This document shows positions 49,012 to 58,530 of a DNA stretch of 64,000 bases, in pieces. The position numbers and the translations under genes are program-made. Within the stretch, counting starts at the first letter, position 1; every line of letters begins with the position of its first letter. Origin of the DNA: Parasponia andersonii (Eukaryota; Streptophyta; Magnoliopsida; Rosales; Cannabaceae); assembly GCA_002914805.1 (NCBI GenBank), contig JXTB01000481.1, forward strand, positions 157,135-221,134, in the 5' to 3' direction. The notes under the pieces were generated by a model. The model ran no database searches. It was given only the letters and a program-made list of their open reading frames with translations, and was not told where the DNA came from.

Positions 49012-50073
49012 TTAAAGAGCTTGAGTTCGCCTACCATGATCTTCCTTGAATGCATTAAAGTCCACAACAAGAGTGTCTAAGCATGCATTCATAAGTTGAA
49101 ATGCTTCTTCAAAGTTAAATGAGGGAGGAGTTTTACGAGCAGTAGATGGGTCACCTTCCTCATTATCATCATAATCATGAGTCTTAATAGATACACTAGG
49201 ATCACCGGTCTTTTCGGGCCCCTTGTATGTCCAAGTACCGTTGATCTCATTAAAGAACCAATGCATGCACTCGACAATAGTTCTATCATAAGGAGACATT
49301 GGTTTTTCTTTGACAGACTCATCATGAAGAGGAATTTCAAAATGATCAAAAATTCGAGTAAGCACCATTCGATAAAGAAGACACCCCGTCTTCTTAGAAC
49401 TAGCTTCCCTCATTTGGGTCATAAGGATATGTCCTAAAGTTATAGCTTTCCCCATGAGTATAGAGTTATTCAGGATAATATCAAGAGGATGGACTATCTC
49501 TCTATGGCCAGTACGAGGAAGAATGTTATAGGTGATATAGTGGTAAAGGAGTCTACTATGAACATTCAAATGATTTGCAGTACAATTTGGATAATAATTG
49601 TCATCCCTAGTTAGATTCTTCAAAGTTGTTACCTCATCAAAATCTCCCATAAGATCAATTGGACGACCATCTTCATTGGGTATTTCTAGAATAGCACAAA
49701 GATCACTCACATTCATATCAATGACCTTCCCTTAAAAAGTATAAGTGATTCCATGAACTTCACTCTTTAGGTTCATAGTAGCATAAAAACTTTTTACCAA
49801 CCTAGGGTAAGTCAATCCATTAATGCTAGAAAAGGAAACTCAACTCATCCTATGAAATATATGTCTCCAACCTACTAGTTTTTCCTTAGCTATCCAATCC
49901 ACACTTCTTCCATTCGCTAAAGCCCTTTTAGTAAAATTATTTTGGAAATCGACAATAATTCTAGGATTAGTGAAAAGAGGAGTGTCAAACCTTAATTTTG
50001 ATCTCCTTTCATCTTCTATTCCGATGACATTCTTTCCTGACCTCTTGTTGACATGAGCTTTGAATGGCATCAC
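49012..50073 (-). pseudogene. Plant-transposon protein (extra ORF of a SIRE-like element), frameshifted
   Basis: Two adjoining open pieces on -: 49840-50073 (N-terminal part, NPRIIVDFQNNFTKRALANG and WIAKEKLVGWRHIF) and 49012-49716 (234 residues). The larger piece contains LNVHSRLLYHYITYNILPRT and HPLDIILNNSILMGKAITLG, then LGHILMTQM. This matches the 'putative plant transposon protein' family (PF20167 by recollection). The tail is acidic (EEGDPSTARKTPP) and ends QLMNACLDTLVVDFNAFKED. Such ORFs sit downstream of pol or near gag in SIRE- and Athila-like elements, and their function is unknown. A frameshift or stop between the pieces (about 49730) suggests it is broken. Confidence 0.72.
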
Positions 50074-50639
50074 GGATTTGAGTAAGAAAGAGAGAAAGAA
50101 TAGGCAGATTGATCACAAAATTGGAAGGAACAAAACTAGTTTAGTGGGAGAAGGATGAAATATTGAAGAAATTGGAGTGAAAACTCATAGAAATCAAGAT
50201 TAAAAGCAAAGGGGATAAAGGGTTTAGGGTTTTTCGTTCAGGGGATAAGAGTTTCGAATGAGAGAGATGACAGGAAAAACAAAGAAAAGGCCATAAAAAC
50301 TGTCTCTGGTCAAGCTTAGAAAAACAGGTGACGAACAGTTTTGGTCAACCAAATTTAATTTTGGTTGACCACAATCTGAAAATCAGCAAAACAGCATAGC
50401 TTCACATATCTGAAACAACAATCAGTTTTGGTTGACCAAAATCTGATTTAGCGAAAACACACAGAAAATACATATTTTTGAAGAATCAATTGAGAGTTTC
50501 AGATTTAGTCAAATAAAATGAGAAGGGACAAAGATTAAAAAAAAATATGACATGGTAAAATTAGGAAATTTCATCAAAATCAAGCGTGTCAAGTTCTCTT
50601 CTAATCATACAAAATCATTCTTCACCAAGACATTTCGTA

Positions 50640-51235
50640 AAAATGTCCGCTAATTATTTTTTAGTGGAAACAAATTCAAGAGAAACATCACATTTTTGCA
50701 TGTGATCACGAAGGAAATGGTGTATTATATCAATGTGCTTAGCTCATGAATACAAAATAGAATTTTTAAATAAGCTTATAGCACTAGTGTTATCACATTT
50801 AATAGGCACATATGCAAATTTTATACCAAAATCTAAAAGAGTTTGTTTTATCTAAAGAATTTGTACACAACAACTAGTCACGGATATATGCCCTACTTCG
50901 GTGGTGGAAAGAGTAACTGAATTTTGTTTCTTGCTAAACCAAGAAACTAGTGAGTATCCCAAAAAGTGACAAGTACCACTTGTGCTCTTTCGATTGGTTT
51001 TGCATCCGAAAAAATCCGCATCTGAATAACTTGAGATATTAAAGTGTGTGCTTTTAGGATACCATAATCCTATATTTATAGTGCCATGCAAGTATTTTAA
51101 AATATGTTTAACTGCACTAAGATGAGATTCTTTAGAATTAAATTGATATCTACCACATAGACAAACACTAAACAGGATATCTAGTCTACTAGCAGTAAGA
51201 TAAAGTAAGGATCCAATCATACCTCGATATATAGT
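50640..51235 (-). pseudogene. SIRE-like copia RT end and RNase H
   Basis: On - 51220-50852 reads MIGSLLYLTASRLDILFSVC, then YSDADFFGC, NRKSTSGTCHFLGYSLVSWF and KKQNSVTLSTTE. The following ~210 nt continues with KCDNTSAISLFKN, AKHIDIIHHFLRDHMQK and LADIFTK, after stops. Cut off abruptly at about 51235, where second-family copia sequence resumes. Confidence 0.88.
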
Positions 51236-51560
51236 ATGTTACAATTACATCATGTGTCTGTCATACGATTTGGCTAAGAAACTTGTTGAGGAAATTATGC
51301 ATTCCGTAGAATGAACCCACTGAGATCTATATTGACAATAAATCAACAATTACTTTGGCAAAGAATCTCGTCTTATATGATTGAAACAAGCACATTAATA
51401 CCCGCTACCATTATATAAGGGAATGTGTTGCAAGAAAGGATGTGCAACTGAAGTATGTGAAGACTCAAGACCAAGTGGCAGATATTTTCACCAAACCACT
51501 CAAGCATGAAGATTTTCTTAAGTTAAGAAATTTACTAGATAAATCAAGTTTAAGGGGGGG
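51236..51560 (+). pseudogene. Copia RNase H tail (right copy of the second copia family)
   Basis: Nearly the same sequence as 45220-45556. It keeps IYIDNKS-like and KDVQLKYVKTQDQVADIFTK blocks and is followed by a longer polypurine tract (AAGGGGGGG). Contains stops and ends with the 3' LTR. Confidence 0.87.
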
Positions 51561-51932
51561 TGTTAGAAATAAACCTTTTTTGTAAACCATTAGGTCATAG
51601 TTTAGTTATTTGGGCTTGTGTCGTGAGTTAAGTTTGTTTTGGTATGTATGTCTAATAGCTCATAGTTTGATATCTAAGTTTCTAGAGTATTCTTATATTT
51701 ACTAGATTACTCTTGTATTTTGTATAATTAATTAGGTAGTGGAGGTTACATGGAGCATCTAGAATCACCCTTCGATTAGTATAAATAGAGTACTCATCCC
51801 CCCATTTTGTATCAAGTAAAAGAGAAACAATTCAAGTAGTAATACAAAATCTTCTCTTCCACCAAAATTCTTTTTAGTTTTTTCCTTAGTCTTTCTAATT
51901 GTTCTAACCTTAAAAATCTCCTAATTCCGACA
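51561..51932 (+). repeat. LTR of the second copia family (right copy, 372 bp)
   Basis: Begins TGTTAGAAATAAACC and ends TTCCGACA. It aligns with 45557-45932 with moderate divergence. Immediately to its right the outer copia protease region on - resumes. Confidence 0.87.
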
Positions 51933-53083
51933 GAAAGAGATTTAAAACCAATATGAGTGATAGGTAGACCCGTGCCATCACCAATAACAATGTCGTCAAG
52001 ACCATCATATAGAGTATAAAGCGAGAGATTGCTAAGATCAAGAAGTCAACTGGAAGAGTCTGGGTTAGTAATTGCAGCAAGATAGGCTTGTAGTTACCAA
52101 GGAGCAGGGTGGCCATGGCTAAGGTTGTTGTGGCAGTAAAGGCAGCTGCGAATTAGGTTAAGATTGACAAAACATCGGGCATTTCGGAACAGTATGACCT
52201 TGAGCATGACACCATTGGCAATGGGCAAGATAAGAGTGTGGTGGGTGGCTACTACGACGGGGTGCAGTGGTGGTAGTACCAAGGCAAGGAGTGCCGAAGA
52301 ATGTGGCAGGATAGGATGACGATGGGGGACATAGAGATGTGTTACCGGAACGATGAAAAGTGGCACAAAAATTTATCGACTTGGCTGTGACAGGAAGGCG
52401 TGAGGAGGAAGAGTGTTCAAGGCACAAGGAAAGCTCTTTGTTGATCAATTTTTCATGAAGCTCATCAAACAAGATCGTAGTGTCACAACCGTTGATAATA
52501 TCAATAATCGGTTTGTAGTCATCATCAAGTCCATTAAGAATTTTCTCGATGAGATCTTCTTGGTCCATGGGTTTATCGATGGCCGCTAATTCGTCTACAC
52601 ATAATTTAATGGACTACATGTAGTTAGAGATGGACTGGGAACCTTTTGTAGCTTGTTTGATTTGGTTCTCTATTTGTTTGATATAACAATGAGAGGGTTA
52701 GGCGTATGTTTTGGCAAGGATACTCTAAGCATCACAAGAAGTCTAGTGTTGAGTGATGAATGGAGTAAGAGATTGGGTGAGAGGGCTAACAATATCACCA
52801 AAAAGTAGTTTATTTTGACAAAGCCACGTATGGTATACCAGGTTAGGAGTGACGACATTGTTGGCAGTGGTGGTGGAAGAAGGAGTACGGTGAGATCTGT
52901 CAATAAATTTGAGTAGATCGTGGCCGATTAAAAGGGCTTCTATTTGTAATTTATAGGTGAGATAATTGGTAGAGTTAAGTTTAAGAAAATTAAAGTTGTT
53001 GATGACGGTAAGAGGGGGTTGGGTTCTTATGCATTAGGAAGAACAATTTGATTTTTTGTGGCTTGATTATTTTCAGTAGTCAT
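51933..53083 (-). pseudogene. Gag and protease start of the outer copia polyprotein
   Basis: On -, ATG at 53083 (MTTENNQATKN) is followed by UBN2-type gag (TWLCQNKLLFGDIVSPLTQS, and at 52158-52568 MDQEDLIEKILNGLDDDYKP). A zinc knuckle CQWCHAQGHTVPKC follows (C-x2-C-x4-H-x4-C, complete), then the retropepsin region with a decayed active site (DSSS where D-S/T-G is expected) and DDIVIGDGTGLPITHIG. An early stop about 16 codons in and several frameshifts show it is dead. Confidence 0.87.
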
Positions 53084-53159
53084 AGTTAAGAAGGTGAGAA
53101 AAGATGGGATGGTGAAGTTTGAAAAAAAAAAAAAAACTACCTAGGAGGTGCTTTTGATA

Positions 53160-53385
53160 TCATAAAAAGTTTAGAGAGGAAAAAATATGGCGTAGCCTTC
53201 TCATTGATCATACATGAATTTATAGAGTTTACAATATTCTAAAAGTAAATATAAAAGATTGAGAAATTAAATACAACTAGCAAAACTAACAAAAATTATC
53301 TAAAAGAATAATTACTAAATCTAAACAAATGACTAAATCAAATTAATTTAAATTAAATAATTAAACAGAATCGTGATTTCTATCA
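53160..53385 (-). repeat. 5' LTR of the outer copia element
   Basis: About 226 bp matching 35566-35792. On - it begins TGATAGAAATCACG and is followed by a PBS-like TGATATCAAAAGC. Confidence 0.87.
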
Positions 53386-53689
53386 TTAAATGAAATATGA
53401 ATTAGTGTTGATATGTATTTTCATTAATTTTTGTGATTAAAGGAAAAAAGAAATGAAAACACGACATATCGCAAAATGCAGATAAATCAATGCACTTTAT
53501 TAATGCAAGCAATTTTTTCAATTATATAGCTTGATATGATTTTTAAAATTCCTAAATCGCAATACGGTTCAAATTGCATCACAATATTCCTTAAATAGTT
53601 TTTAAGTACGTATTTTTTTCATAGTTGATTTATAAATTTACATGTTGCATGATGTATTTTTATAATTTTTTGATTGAAAGAGACTGGTT
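53386..53689. other. AT-rich intergenic, nothing recognised
   Basis: No ORF, repeat pair or RNA gene could be supported. Confidence 0.5.
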
Positions 53690-53930
53690 TTATTGATTAT
53701 TTGCAAACAGGAGAACATAGGACCCCTTGTCTCGACAGATTATTTGTAATGGGGAGAATATTATAAAAAGATCTCCAAAGAAAAATTTTGACTTTGCTGG
53801 GGAAAATTTCTATTCCAGAGGAAGGACTGCCATTTTTGCAAACCACTCTCCATATAAGTTCCCTAATCATGCACTTGTAGCTAGACCTAACCAAATATTG
53901 CTTTTTTTTTTTACCATAGTGCCACATTAG
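53690..53930 (-). pseudogene. LINE-type reverse-transcriptase tail fragment (zf-RVT)
   Basis: On - it reads YLVRSSYKCMIRELIW and PSKVKIFLWRSFYNILPITN, then LSRQGVLCSPVCK. This matches the zinc-binding region found at the end of plant LINE (non-LTR) reverse transcriptases. Only this ~75-residue scrap is present. Confidence 0.72.
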
Positions 53931-54609
53931 TTTGTCCTCATGGCACTGTATTTTTATAATTGAGTCACATATCTGTTAGTCCTATAAGAGCAACTCTAAT
54001 TCTACTCTAAAATAGAGTGAAATGCTAATTTAGAATAAAATTAGACCTCTAATCCACGCTAGTTTAAGTGCTAAAATAGAGCAAAGTTACAGTGATGTGC
54101 TAATATGGCGTGGCACTGTAGCTATTCCATTTTTTCTTTTGAAAAATTTTTAAAAATATCCCCACTTTAAAAGTGAATAAAAAAGAAATTTTAAGAGATT
54201 TTAGGTAAAAGATACAAAAAAAATATTCTTTTTAATGTAGTATTTAGAGTAATGGGTTGGAGATGAAAAAATATATAGAATAAAAGTTACTCTATTTTAA
54301 ATTTTTGATTGCATCAAAATAGAGTTTCAAATTGGAGATTGACTAAAAAATTAGTATGGAAGTACTAATAATTAATAACAGAATTTTCAATCGACCAAAT
54401 TCATTTCTAATGCATATTGTCTAAATCACATAAACAATACAACACCATACAATACTATAATATACATGCAGTTTGATAATAGGAATAAATTACAGTTTGG
54501 CATACTAAATAAATCGGTCAAACCACATTGCGAACAACCCTATCACAAATGCCTTCGAAAAAAAAGGATCTTTTAAGGGACGTAAGTAGAAGTAGACAAT
54601 GGTATAAAA
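53931..54609. other. AT-rich intergenic, nothing recognised
   Basis: Repeated AAATAGAG-type phrases (54005-54320) may be an old non-coding repeat, but no boundaries could be set. Confidence 0.45.
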
Positions 54610-55550
54610 GAAAGTTTTACATCTTACATAAATAGTAGGTCAACAATTATCTAATATAAGTCAACGATTTCCCTTTTGTATAGGGTAAACAATTTCCCAC
54701 ACTTAGCTTGTTTAAACGCTTGATATGTGGACTTCACTGTGCTTTATAATATTATTCAAATGTGATATATTTTATTAGAGTTTATATGTTAAGTAGTAAG
54801 ATAAAAGAATTAGAAAAACTTGAAAAGAGATTAGAGTTAGAATTCCTCTTAAATTTAATATAACAATTAATTTTCGATGTCAAAAATGCTAGGATCACTG
54901 AAATTTTTTAATCTTATCAAAACAGCTATGATAGGTGAGCTAATATTTTCTTCGACTGTAGTGGAACACCTCAATCAAGCATAGTTGAGTGCTGTCAGTT
55001 GTAAGTTATTTTTGGATTTGTTAAAGAATGAGATATTTACAAAATTTTAGACATATAACATGATAATATGTAAAAAAGTTTCACGCCTTACATAAATAGT
55101 AGCCTTACATAAATGGTAGATCAACAATTATCTGATACAAATTAACGACTTTCCTTTTGTACAAGGAATACAGTTTCCCACACTTAGCTTGTCTACATGC
55201 CTAATATATAGACTTTACTGTACTTTATAATATTCTTAAAACGTGAAATATTTTAGTAGATTTTGTATGTCAAACAGTAAGATAAAAGAATTAGAACAAA
55301 TAGAAATAGATTAGAGTTAGCATTCCTCTTAAATTGAATACAACAAATAATTTCTATTGTCGAAAATGTTTAGACCACCGAATTTTTTCAACCATGTCAA
55401 AACAAAATTAATAGGTGTTGTAATATTTTCTTCCACCGTAGTTGAACACCTCGGTCGAGCACAATTGAGTATTGTCAATTGTAAGTTATTTTTGGGTTTG
55501 TTAAGAAATGATGTATTTACATAATTTTAGATATGTGATATAAAAATGTG
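54610..55550. repeat. Tandem duplication, offset about 481 bp
   Basis: Direct copies at about 54610-55073 and 55088-55550 share many blocks (CAACAATTATCT; TTTCCCACACTTAGCTTGT; TTGTAAGTTATTTTTG) with clear divergence. At the junction a short phrase (TTACATAAAT-GTAG) occurs an extra time. Non-coding. Confidence 0.85.
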
Positions 55551-55972
55551 AGTTAGTTTTGATAATAGATGAGTCCATATTTTCATCGTAATGGTATTAA
55601 TAGACTAGTTGTGTATAAATAACTCTTTAAAAATTTATAAAGTTTCAGGTTAATATTGACACCTCAATGACAAACAATGGGAAATTTAAAGTAAAAAAAA
55701 AATATGGTTGACAAAAATTAGTAATCAATCTCCAAATTTAAAGTTAAAAAAATATAATTGACAAAAATTATTAATCAATATCCAGAAAGGGAAAAAAAAA
55801 AAAAAAAAAAAAAAAAAAGGTAACCTTCTAATTTTACCATTAGAACCTCAGGCCTTAGGGATAAACCCAATCGTATGAAGTTTTGACTTGGCCAACTTGG
55901 CCCGTCGCACTGCAGGATTGCTTTTAGAATTGTTGTCTCAGGTCTTATACATTTAAAAAAGAGCTTCTTAAA
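55551..55972. other. Intergenic with poly-A tract
   Basis: A phrase ending in ATTGACAAAAATTA is duplicated at 55700-55790, and a run of about 27 A lies at 55792-55818. No gene is supported. Confidence 0.5.
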
Positions 55973-56948
55973 AAAAAAAAGTAAAAAAAAAAACCAGGCT
56001 CAAATTCTGAAAATTGAAAAATCACGAATGGGCTAAAATTATTTAATAATTATCGATTTATTTAGAAATATATCATTTTTAAATATTTATTTAGAAAAAA
56101 TAATATTTGTAAGATATTTAGAAAAATGACATTTTATTTTTAAAACGATTGGCACTTTTCAAGGGTACATGAAGTAACCAATCGAGTTATTAGGTAACCA
56201 ATCCAATTTTGTGAGGTAACCAGACTCGTTGCCTTAAGTAACTTGACCGGTCATCAATTACCTTATTAATTTGTAAAAAGTGGTATTTTTCTTAATATTT
56301 TTAAGAGTAATATTTTCTAAATAAATTCAAGAGTTTTCAAAAAAAAATAAATCTGGGATTTTTTTTTTTTAAAATTTACCATAAAAAATTGAATTCGCTC
56401 TTTAAAAATTGATTTTATCAGTTAAAATATTTTTCGCCCTTTATTAAGTTTTCCCATTGCATTCTCTTTGTTTCTTTTCATTTATGTCATTTTAAGAGTA
56501 AATAAATCGTTTATATCATCATGCTTCGCTTCTGTTACACTTGAATTAACGGCATTGGGTTAATTACGAGGAAATTTGATTTTTTTTTTAATCCCGGATT
56601 TTTAACTTTTTTTTTTTTGAAAAATCTCAAAGCTATTTTGAAAAACAACACTTTTAAAAATATTTATAAAAAGTTATTTTTCACTAATGGATGTGATTGG
56701 CCAAGTTACTTAGGCCAATAGGACAAGTTATCTTAAGTAACTCATGATTACTCCAAGTAACTTGATTATAAGTTACCTTGAGTACCTTTAAAATGTACCA
56801 ATTTGTTATAAATGATATTTTTCTAATTATTGTTTAAAACTTGTAATTTTCTAAACACATTTAGGATTTCTCAAAAGTTTTAGCCTATCCAGGAGTTTTT
56901 AGTTTTTTAGATTATCGGCCAGGATTTATGGAAAAAAAAAAAAAGCTC
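55973..56948. repeat. Inverted pair of a non-coding repeat
   Basis: The arm at about 55973-56395 and the arm at about 56575-56948 are imperfect inverse complements with the same internal order: an A-rich end, a TTTAGAAAAAT-ATTT block, several AAGTAACT/AGTAACC motifs, and a TCTGGGATTTTT-like end. Either two copies of one element in opposite orientation or one large fold-back element. No coding capacity. Confidence 0.65.
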
Positions 56949-57059
56949 ATTAATTATTTTCAGTTTGAATTGGGGAAAAGTTCACAAATGCTTATTTTTT
57001 AAACTATATTTCCATAAATACCATTTTTATTTTTGTTTCATGAATACTCTTTTTGTTAG

Positions 57060-57350
57060 AAATGTAGACCACTAGTAATTTATATATGAAATGTATACTA
57101 TGGTACACATTTCATATATCAAGTTTATATAGTGGTACACATTTCATGAAAAAAAATTACACTAATTATTTTAAAATATATATATCATAGATCAAATTTA
57201 TAATGAAAAATATAAATCATGATAAACATTTACATTATAAATATATATTATTCATATTTTATACATGAAATGTGTACTGCAGGGATAAAAACTTACATTA
57301 TAAATATATGCCACTCATATTTTACACATGAAATGTGTACCATAAAAACT
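57060..57350. repeat. Short repeats built on ATGAAATGTGTAC
   Basis: The phrase ATGAAATGTGTAC and its inverse (GTACACATTTCAT) occur several times. A 63-bp unit is tandemly duplicated at 57224-57286 and 57287-57349. The ORF across it (57219-57419) is simply the translation of this repeat. Confidence 0.75.
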
Positions 57351-57603
57351 GGTATTTTTGAAAGAAAAATAAAAACGGTATTGATGAAAGTAATTTATAA
57401 AAACGGATATCGGGTGTAAATGACTCTTAAATTGGAAGCAACTTGAGATCTTAAGCATCAGTCAGCTGAAATAAGGTTCAAGTAGAATAGGATCGTGAGA
57501 TGAGGCTTTGGTGTAGAACTAATTGGGCTTTGTTGGAATTTTTCATGGATAGCGATTTTAGGGAAATTAGAATGTGCATCCTGTAACTTTTTTTACACCG
57601 TGA

Positions 57604-57802
57604 TAATAAATGTCTATTTTTCTTGTTTTATAGATAAATTTTTATTCTTGTTATATCTATTTATATACTAAATTTAGTTTTATGTAATAAATATATATTA
57701 ACTTTTATATTGGATACATTATTTTGCACTTAGTATATACAAATGAACTATTTGTCATTATACTACAATATTTGAAAAATAAATATTTATTTAAAATAGA
57801 CC
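57604..57802. mobile_element. MITE-like element (member c of a three-copy family)
   Basis: Begins near AATAAATGTCTATTTTTC and ends near the approximate inverse (AAATAAATATTTATTTAAAATAG). The interior carries TTATATTGGATACATTA, close to TTATATTGGGTACATAA in the copy at 12832-13050. Confidence 0.5.
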
Positions 57803-58275
57803 AAAAATTCGGATATCCTACTATAAAATCCCAGCTTTTAAAAAGAATATGAAATTGATAGCAGGTTTTTAGAACTGCTAAAATATACTAGCTTTTAGTC
57901 TTTCACAAATATTTCCTTTTCAAATGTTCGTTCTGTCGTTCGTAAACAGTAAAGTAATTCATTGATGAAAGCAAGAGGATGTGTCTTCTCTTTATTTACG
58001 TTGATTTTGTATTTATTTTATATAAAAAAAGAATTGGCTTGAAATTTTTTTTGTTCGTTCGTCTGTATATATACGATTCTTGCATATTCAAATATATTTA
58101 TTTAAATATAGAATTGTTATGATATATAGATTTCTTTTTCCGAAATTTATCCTAACATGATAAATGCTACACCCTTATAAGTAATTCTAGTCTCAAATTT
58201 CAACGGTAACCATTATGCATATTAGATTTTTGATCCGGAATTAATTAAATTATATCAATAAAACGTTTGCGACGG
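57803..58275. other. AT-rich intergenic, nothing recognised
   Basis: No ORF with a known domain, no repeat partner in this window. Confidence 0.5.
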
Positions 58276-58278
58276 GAC

Positions 58279-58527
58279 CACTACAAAAGAGTAGTCACCG
58301 TTTAGTGACAAATTTTAGTCCCAATTAGCAATTTTTTTGTGATTAAGGATAACATTTAATAAAAAATTATCACTTATGTACTTTTAAATTTAATTTTTTA
58401 TTTATAGTAATAAAATACATTATGATTAAAATTAAATTAATCACAACAAATTGTTATTTTGTAAATAAAATTTTTAATCATATATTCTTAGTCACAAAAT
58501 TTGTCGTCACTCTTATTTTTTCGAGTG
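58279..58527. mobile_element. CACTA-type MITE with 3-bp target duplication
   Basis: 249 bp. Begins CACTACAAAAGAGTAGTCAC and ends with an imperfect inverse complement that, read on -, starts CACTCGAAAAAATAAG. Further inward, ACAAATTTT-GTGAC blocks mirror each other. It is flanked by GAC on both sides (58276-58278 and 58528-58530), the 3-bp duplication expected of CACTA elements. No coding capacity. Confidence 0.82.
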
Positions 58528-58530
58528 GAC

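Larger units (their letters stand above)
47190..51235 (-). mobile_element. SIRE/Maximus-like copia fragment on - (RNase H, extra ORF, 3' LTR)
   Basis: On - the order is RNase H end (51220-50640), an additional ORF region (50073-49012), a polypurine tract (AAAAAAGGGGGAGAT), then an LTR beginning TGTTGACCTATGTGGC. An extra ORF between pol and the 3' LTR together with this polypurine/LTR junction is typical of SIRE-type copia elements. The 5' LTR, gag, protease, integrase and RT are missing. It sits exactly where the second copia family's own pol should be. Confidence 0.8.
35566..53385 (-). mobile_element. Outer Ty1/copia retrotransposon (minus strand), interrupted by nested elements
   Basis: Two similar ~226-bp LTRs (35566-35792 and 53160-53385) define one element on -. 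Next to the right LTR is a degenerate primer binding site (on - TGATATCAAAAGC). Next to the left LTR is a polypurine tract (on - CTTGCAGGGACA). Coding order on - is gag and protease (53083-51933), then RT and RNase H (43588-42746) continuing at 36045-35793. Integrase and the first part of RT are missing. A gypsy element is nested in RNase H, and a compound block of other LTR elements lies between protease and RT. Target duplications at the outer ends are not clear. Confidence 0.85.

Noticed and set aside
35566-53385. Perfect target duplication around the outer copia
   Set aside because: The flanks (ACTAA on the left, TTAAA on the right) do not match well enough to claim one.
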